From: Pseudomonadota bacterium
Lineage (GTDB): Bacteria; Pseudomonadota; Gammaproteobacteria; Burkholderiales; Ferrovaceae
Length of the DNA: 8,916 nt
Assembly (NCBI GenBank): GCA_021828575.1
Contig: JAJZEL010000161.1
Location: 1-8,916, forward strand
Direction of reading: 5' to 3'
The first letter of the stretch is position 1. Every line of letters begins with the position of its first letter. Under the pieces are notes generated by a model, which did not search any database, had not been told where the DNA came from, and was given only the letters and a program-made list of their open reading frames with translations. This document shows, in pieces, positions 5,339 through 8,916 of the stretch. The position numbers and the translations under genes were made by a program.

Positions 5339-6783
5339 GGTGAAGATTCAAAATGAGCAGGATTAAATCTGCGAGTACGCCACCAGAATTCAAGAGAGAG
5401 GCCTGGCCACAGGGCCGTATTATGTCCCTCTTCATTCAGATACCAGCTTTTGCAGCCGGTAGCCCAGACAGTATGGCTTGCACGGGATTGCATTTCCCGA
5501 CTGAACTCATCCGCCGCATTAAGGGACAGGCAAAGGTAGTTGCCCAGTTGACGACGGGCATGATGGATGGCTTGAACGATCCAGTGCACTTGGGCTTCTG
5601 CCATGAAAAGGATGGAATTGTGACCTAGTCCCGTATTGGGTCCAAGCATCAAAAAAAGATTGGGGAAATCATCCACCATGGTGCCAAGATAGGCACCCTG
5701 TCGGCGTTTCCAGTGATCGGTGAGGGCGACCCCGTGCCTGCCGTAGAGTGGCAAGGCATGCCAGCGTTCCTGATGATGGAAACCTGTAGCAAAAATGAGG
5801 CATTCCGCATCATGTTCATGACCATCTTCTGTGAGGAATCCAGTGGGGGTTATTCCGGAGACGGAGGACGAAATCAGCTTGACATGATTGAGTTGCAAGG
5901 TGGACAGATAGTCGTCTGACAGCATGATTCGTTTGCAGCCCATGCGATAGTCGGGGGTCAGGGCGTTTTTCAGCTCTGTGTCCCGTATCTGGCGGTTCAG
6001 GGATCGTTTTGCCAATAGTTCAGCCAGACCCATCAACATTGGGGACAGGAAAGCCAAACCACGCGTTTCCTGAGCAATGTAGAGAAAAGAACGATAGATG
6101 GATCGCCATCCCGGAATGTTTTTGAAACACCACTTTTCGAGATGAGAGTATCGACGATTCCCCTTTTTGATCACCCAGGGCGCACTGCGTTGAACAATCG
6201 TCAGTTCAGATACCTGAGTGCTGATGGCGGGAACAATCTGAATGGCGGAGGCCCCAGTACCGATGACAGTCACCCGTTTACCTGCCAATTCGAATTGATC
6301 TGGCCAGTCCATGCTGTGAAACCATTTGCCAGTGAATGAGTCAAGGCCCGGAATATCAGGAATGTGGGGCAGGTTAAGCGGCCCTGGGCTGGCCACCAGA
6401 TATCGGGAACGCAGGACTTCCCCTGAGTCCAGAGTGATTTGCCAGTCATTTTCCTCCAGGTTAAAGCGGGCTTCCTGCACTTTTGCCGAAACCCGTATCT
6501 GTTGAGCGAGTTGGTCGCATTTTTCATCGAAATAGGTCAGAATTTCCTGATACCCTGCATAAACGCACTCCCAGTCGTCTTTTGGGTGTCCTGACAGCGA
6601 GTAAAGATGGGACGGAACATCGCATTCGCAACCAGGGTAGTGATTGTCTCGCCAGGTTCCCCCTGGGCGCTCACTTTTTTCCAGTATCAAAAACTGATAA
6701 TCTCCGGCACGCTGCAGCTGTAATCCCATGGCCAGGCCTGAGAAGCCGCATCCGATAATGATGATGTCAAAAAGTTGTGCCAT
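5323..6783 (-). CDS. FAD/NADPH-dependent Baeyer-Villiger-type monooxygenase
   Basis: A class B flavoprotein monooxygenase that would use NADPH, O2 and FAD to insert oxygen into a ketone (giving an ester or lactone) or to oxidise a heteroatom. Numbering is from the ATG at 6783 (486 residues): the FAD-binding GCGFSG is at 11-16 and E35 ends the first Rossmann unit. The second Baeyer-Villiger fingerprint GGTWRDNHYPGCECD is at 41-55 and matches fully. The classic fingerprint F-x-G-x3-H-x3-W-P is at 150-161 (FTGKWFHSMDWP), and the NADPH-binding GTGASA is at 175-180. ATGFH and GPNTGLGHNS are further family landmarks. Both fingerprints together favour a true BVMO over a generic FMO. The ATG at 6783 is preferred to the in-frame TTG at 6795 because the Rossmann strand follows at once; neither has a good ribosome binding site. 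It is divergent from parE and overlaps the hydrolase gene. Confidence 0.9.
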   Translation of the reverse strand: MAQLFDIIIIGCGFSGLAMGLQLQRAGDYQFLILEKSERPGGTWRDNHYPGCECDVPSHLYSLSGHPKDDWECVYAGYQEILTYFDEKCDQLAQQIRVSAKVQEARFNLEENDWQITLDSGEVLRSRYLVASPGPLNLPHIPDIPGLDSFTGKWFHSMDWPDQFELAGKRVTVIGTGASAIQIVPAISTQVSELTIVQRSAPWVIKKGNRRYSHLEKWCFKNIPGWRSIYRSFLYIAQETRGLAFLSPMLMGLAELLAKRSLNRQIRDTELKNALTPDYRMGCKRIMLSDDYLSTLQLNHVKLISSSVSGITPTGFLTEDGHEHDAECLIFATGFHHQERWHALPLYGRHGVALTDHWKRRQGAYLGTMVDDFPNLFLMLGPNTGLGHNSILFMAEAQVHWIVQAIHHARRQLGNYLCLSLNAADEFSREMQSRASHTVWATGCKSWYLNEEGHNTALWPGLSLEFWWRTRRFNPAHFESSPCVPS

Positions 6784-6858
6784 GGGTATACGCAATGATT
6801 CAGGACTTGCGCGCCATTTTAATGTGAACCGGGCTATTCGTCTTTTAAGGATTTATTC
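6784..6858. other. divergent intergenic region between the monooxygenase gene and parE
   Basis: These 75 bases must hold the start signals for both directions. On the plus strand the parE ribosome binding site AAGGA (6847-6851) lies seven bases before the TTG start. I find no convincing -35/-10 pair either way. The plus strand has TTGCGC (6807-6812) but no -10 box at the right distance. The minus strand has TAAAAT (6821-6816) but no -35 box 16-18 bases ahead. No inverted repeat large enough for an operator stands out. Confidence 0.5.
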
Positions 6859-8844
6859 TTGGCAAAAAAAACTGCTAATCAATACGTTGAATCCAGCATC
6901 AGGGTGCTTAAAGGGTTGGAGCCTGTTCGTGAAAGACCTGGGATGTACACCAGGACGCAGGATCCTACCCACATTGTCCAGGAAGTGATTGACAACGCAG
7001 CTGATGAAGCACTGGCTGGGTATGCCTCCACCATACAGGTCACCATGCATGCTGATGGATCCATTAGTGTGGAAGATGATGGGCGGGGCATTCCCGTTGG
7101 CCTGCACCCGGAAGAAAAGGAGCCCACGGTTCAGCTGGTGTTCACGCGCCTTCATGCGGGCGGGAAATTTGATAAAAAAAGCGGGCAAGGCGCATATTCG
7201 TTTTCCGGTGGGCTGCACGGGGTGGGCGTTTCTGTAACCAACGCCCTATCAGAGCGACTTGAAGTCAAGGTCAAGCGGGAAGGAAAAATTCATCAGCTGA
7301 CTTTTTCCAACGGAGAGGTCGTTTCACGACTTTCAGCACGGGAGTCCTGTCCTGCCAATGAAACAGGTACCTGGGTAAGGGTGTGGCCAAACCCGCGTTA
7401 TTTTGACTCCCCGCACGTTTCCATGACTGAACTGGAAAGAATTCTTCGTTCCAAAGCCGTGCTTCTTCCCGGTATACAGGTTGTCATGCGGTTTGAGCAG
7501 GCGAGCGGATTTTCTGAAAAAAAATGGAGCTACCCGGAAGGCCTTAAAAGCTATCTTGAAGAAATGACGGATGGAAGGGAATCTGTCATTCCCCTGTTTT
7601 CCAGTGCGCGTTACGTGGAAATTGCCAGCGACAACGAAGGATTCGCAGAAGGAGAGGGTGCAGCCTGGGTCCTGTCGTGGTTTGAAGAAGGTCCTGTACA
7701 AGGCGAATCCTTTGTCAACCTGATTCCGACCACAGGGGGTGGAACGCATGACTCGGGTCTTAGAAGCGGGGTGTTTGAAGCAGTCAAATCATTTATTGAG
7801 CATCATGCGTTGCTTCCGAGAGGTGTCCGGTTGCAAATGGAAGATGTGTGCTCCAGGCTGCAGTATGTGCTTTCCGTCAGGGTTCTGGATCCCCAGTTTC
7901 AAGGGCAAACGAAAGAGAAGTTGACCAGCAGGGACGCTTTCAAGCTAGTTGCAGGAATGGTGAGAGACCCGGTTGAATTTTGGTTGAATCAGCATGCAGA
8001 CTGGGCGAAAAAATTGTCCGAACTGGTCATTCGACAGGCCATGACCAGAATGAAATCAGGGCAGAAAATAGAAAAGAAAAAGGGCAGTGGGGTAGCCGTT
8101 CTTCCGGGGAAATTGACGGATTGCGAATCTGACGACTTTGAGGAAAGAGAACTGTTTCTGGTGGAAGGAGATTCAGCTGGGGGCTCGGCGAAGCTGGCAA
8201 GAAACAAACATGCCCAAGCCATTCTCCCCCTCAGGGGGAAAGTGCTGAACACGTTTGAGGTGGATCGTGACCGCTTGTTCGCCAACACTGAAATTCATGA
8301 TATTGCCGTGGCACTTGGCGTTGACCCGCATGCCCATGATGGCGCACCAGATTTGTCCGGTCTTAGGTACCGGCGCATCATCATCATGTCGGATGCCGAT
8401 GTGGATGGGAGTCATATCAAGGTTCTGTTGTTGACCCTGTTTTATGTTCATTTCCCTTTACTGGTGGAAAAAGGACATATTTGTGTGGCAACCCCGCCAC
8501 TGTTTCGAATAGACGTGGCACCTCATGGAAAACGTCCTGCACGCAAGCTTTATGCCCTTGATGAAAATGAGTTGCTGGTTCTGGAGGACAGGCTCAAGAA
8601 AGAAGGGGTCAAGGAAGGACATTGGAGTGTGGGCCGCTTCAAGGGGTTGGGAGAAATGAACCCGGATCAGCTCTGGGAAACCACCATGAACCCTGAAACC
8701 CGGCGGGTGCTGCCCGTGCGTTTTCGGGAAGATGAGCGACAGCAGGTGTCTCAGGCATTTACCAGGCTGATGGGCAAGGGAGAAGCGGCAGCTCGAAGGG
8801 AGTGGATGGAACTGCATGGTCTGGATGTGGAGGTGGACGTGTAA
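6859..8844 (+). CDS. parE: DNA topoisomerase IV subunit B (ParE)
   Basis: The ATPase subunit of topoisomerase IV, which with ParC separates interlinked daughter chromosomes and relaxes supercoils. The 661-residue protein begins with a GHKL ATPase: general base E42, Mg-binding N46, DDGRG (73-77) and the ATP-lid GGLHGVG (117-123). The transducer domain has the catalytic lysine K352 in QGQTKEKL. The Toprim domain follows, with E436 in VEGDSAGGSA and the metal-binding D512/D514/D516 of DADVD, then the tail RFKGLGEMNPDQLWETT. It is ParE rather than GyrB because PLRGKVLNTFEV and EIHDIAVALGVDP are ParE-type and there is no large insert in the Toprim region. The start is TTG at 6859 with AAGGA seven bases upstream; the sequence MAKK..NQYVESSIRVLKG fits the family N-terminus. 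The stop overlaps parC by one base. Confidence 0.97.
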   Translation: MAKKTANQYVESSIRVLKGLEPVRERPGMYTRTQDPTHIVQEVIDNAADEALAGYASTIQVTMHADGSISVEDDGRGIPVGLHPEEKEPTVQLVFTRLHAGGKFDKKSGQGAYSFSGGLHGVGVSVTNALSERLEVKVKREGKIHQLTFSNGEVVSRLSARESCPANETGTWVRVWPNPRYFDSPHVSMTELERILRSKAVLLPGIQVVMRFEQASGFSEKKWSYPEGLKSYLEEMTDGRESVIPLFSSARYVEIASDNEGFAEGEGAAWVLSWFEEGPVQGESFVNLIPTTGGGTHDSGLRSGVFEAVKSFIEHHALLPRGVRLQMEDVCSRLQYVLSVRVLDPQFQGQTKEKLTSRDAFKLVAGMVRDPVEFWLNQHADWAKKLSELVIRQAMTRMKSGQKIEKKKGSGVAVLPGKLTDCESDDFEERELFLVEGDSAGGSAKLARNKHAQAILPLRGKVLNTFEVDRDRLFANTEIHDIAVALGVDPHAHDGAPDLSGLRYRRIIIMSDADVDGSHIKVLLLTLFYVHFPLLVEKGHICVATPPLFRIDVAPHGKRPARKLYALDENELLVLEDRLKKEGVKEGHWSVGRFKGLGEMNPDQLWETTMNPETRRVLPVRFREDERQQVSQAFTRLMGKGEAAARREWMELHGLDVEVDV

Positions 8845-8916
8845 TGGCCAAGTCGAGTGGTTCTGACAGTGGTTTCGTAGGTGACTTGTTTGAAGTGCGG
8901 GCAAAGGATGAGGACC
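8844..8916 (+). CDS. parC: DNA topoisomerase IV subunit A (ParC), 5' end only
   Basis: An ATG at 8844-8846 shares its A with the parE stop (TAATG) and opens a frame that runs without a stop to the window end, giving about 24 residues. GGAGG at 8829-8833, inside parE, lies ten bases upstream as a ribosome binding site. The visible residues include GDLFEVRAKDED, which resembles the short acidic leader before the catalytic core of some ParC proteins, but the diagnostic YSMYVI and active-site Tyr region lie beyond the window. The assignment rests mainly on position: parC directly follows parE with coupled translation in many Proteobacteria. The protein would be the DNA-cleaving subunit partnered with ParE. 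Confidence 0.75.
   Translation, partial: MAKSSGSDSGFVGDLFEVRAKDED

Noticed and set aside
6807..6835. parE promoter using TTGCGC as the -35 box
   Set aside because: The sequence 17 bases downstream (CGGGCT) does not resemble a -10 box.
6853..7218. 121-codon minus-strand open frame opposite parE
   Set aside because: It is a shadow of the conserved GHKL ATPase region of parE and shows no motifs of its own.
6859..8844. GyrB instead of ParE
   Set aside because: Motifs after the Toprim glutamate and the absence of a large insert fit ParE, and a parC-like frame follows with a one-base overlap.

Overview
This is a compact, ordinary-looking bacterial chromosome segment with about half G+C bases. 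It most likely comes from a proteobacterium. The ParE sequence, the linked tRNA-Gly/tRNA-Cys genes and the PA2778/PA2779-type gene pair suggest Beta- or Gammaproteobacteria, with a lean toward Beta. That placement is inference from family resemblance; no marker in the window fixes the genus. I see no insertion sequence, prophage, CRISPR array or composition break.

Layout. Positions 31-259 (+) hold a strong sigma70-type promoter, tRNA-Gly(GCC) and tRNA-Cys(GCA). From about 6783 down to 299 every protein gene lies on the minus strand. In transcription order they are a Baeyer-Villiger-type flavin monooxygenase (6783-5323), a NAPE-PLD-like metallo-beta-lactamase-fold hydrolase (5338-4259), a small PA2779-family secreted protein with a C-terminal hydrophobic tail (4185-3814), a PA2778-family C39-like cysteine peptidase lipoprotein with TPR repeats (3824-2835), and the molybdate importer modA-modB-modC (2857-299). 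On the plus strand, parE (6859-8844) and the start of parC (8844-window end) encode topoisomerase IV and diverge from the monooxygenase gene.

How the genes fit together. Two minus-strand blocks are visible. The first is monooxygenase plus hydrolase, which overlap by 16 bases. The second is PA2779, PA2778, modA, modB and modC, where consecutive genes overlap or nearly touch. A plausible promoter (4211-4240) sits in the 73-base gap between the blocks. The second block therefore looks like one transcript in which molybdate uptake is made together with an envelope peptidase and its probable partner. ModA (periplasm), ModB (membrane channel) and ModC (ATPase) form a complete ABC importer for molybdate. 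ParE and ParC form the chromosome-decatenating topoisomerase IV.

The most interesting item is the PA2779/PA2778 pair. The small protein carries a Gly-Gly just before its C-terminal hydrophobic segment, and the next gene encodes a periplasm-facing peptidase of the clan whose classical members cut after Gly-Gly. A substrate-protease relationship is a testable hypothesis. Other points worth a look are the BVMO/NAPE-PLD-like overlap, the placement of mod genes behind the peptidase with no visible ModE-type control region, and a perfect 22-bp palindrome inside the peptidase signal sequence.
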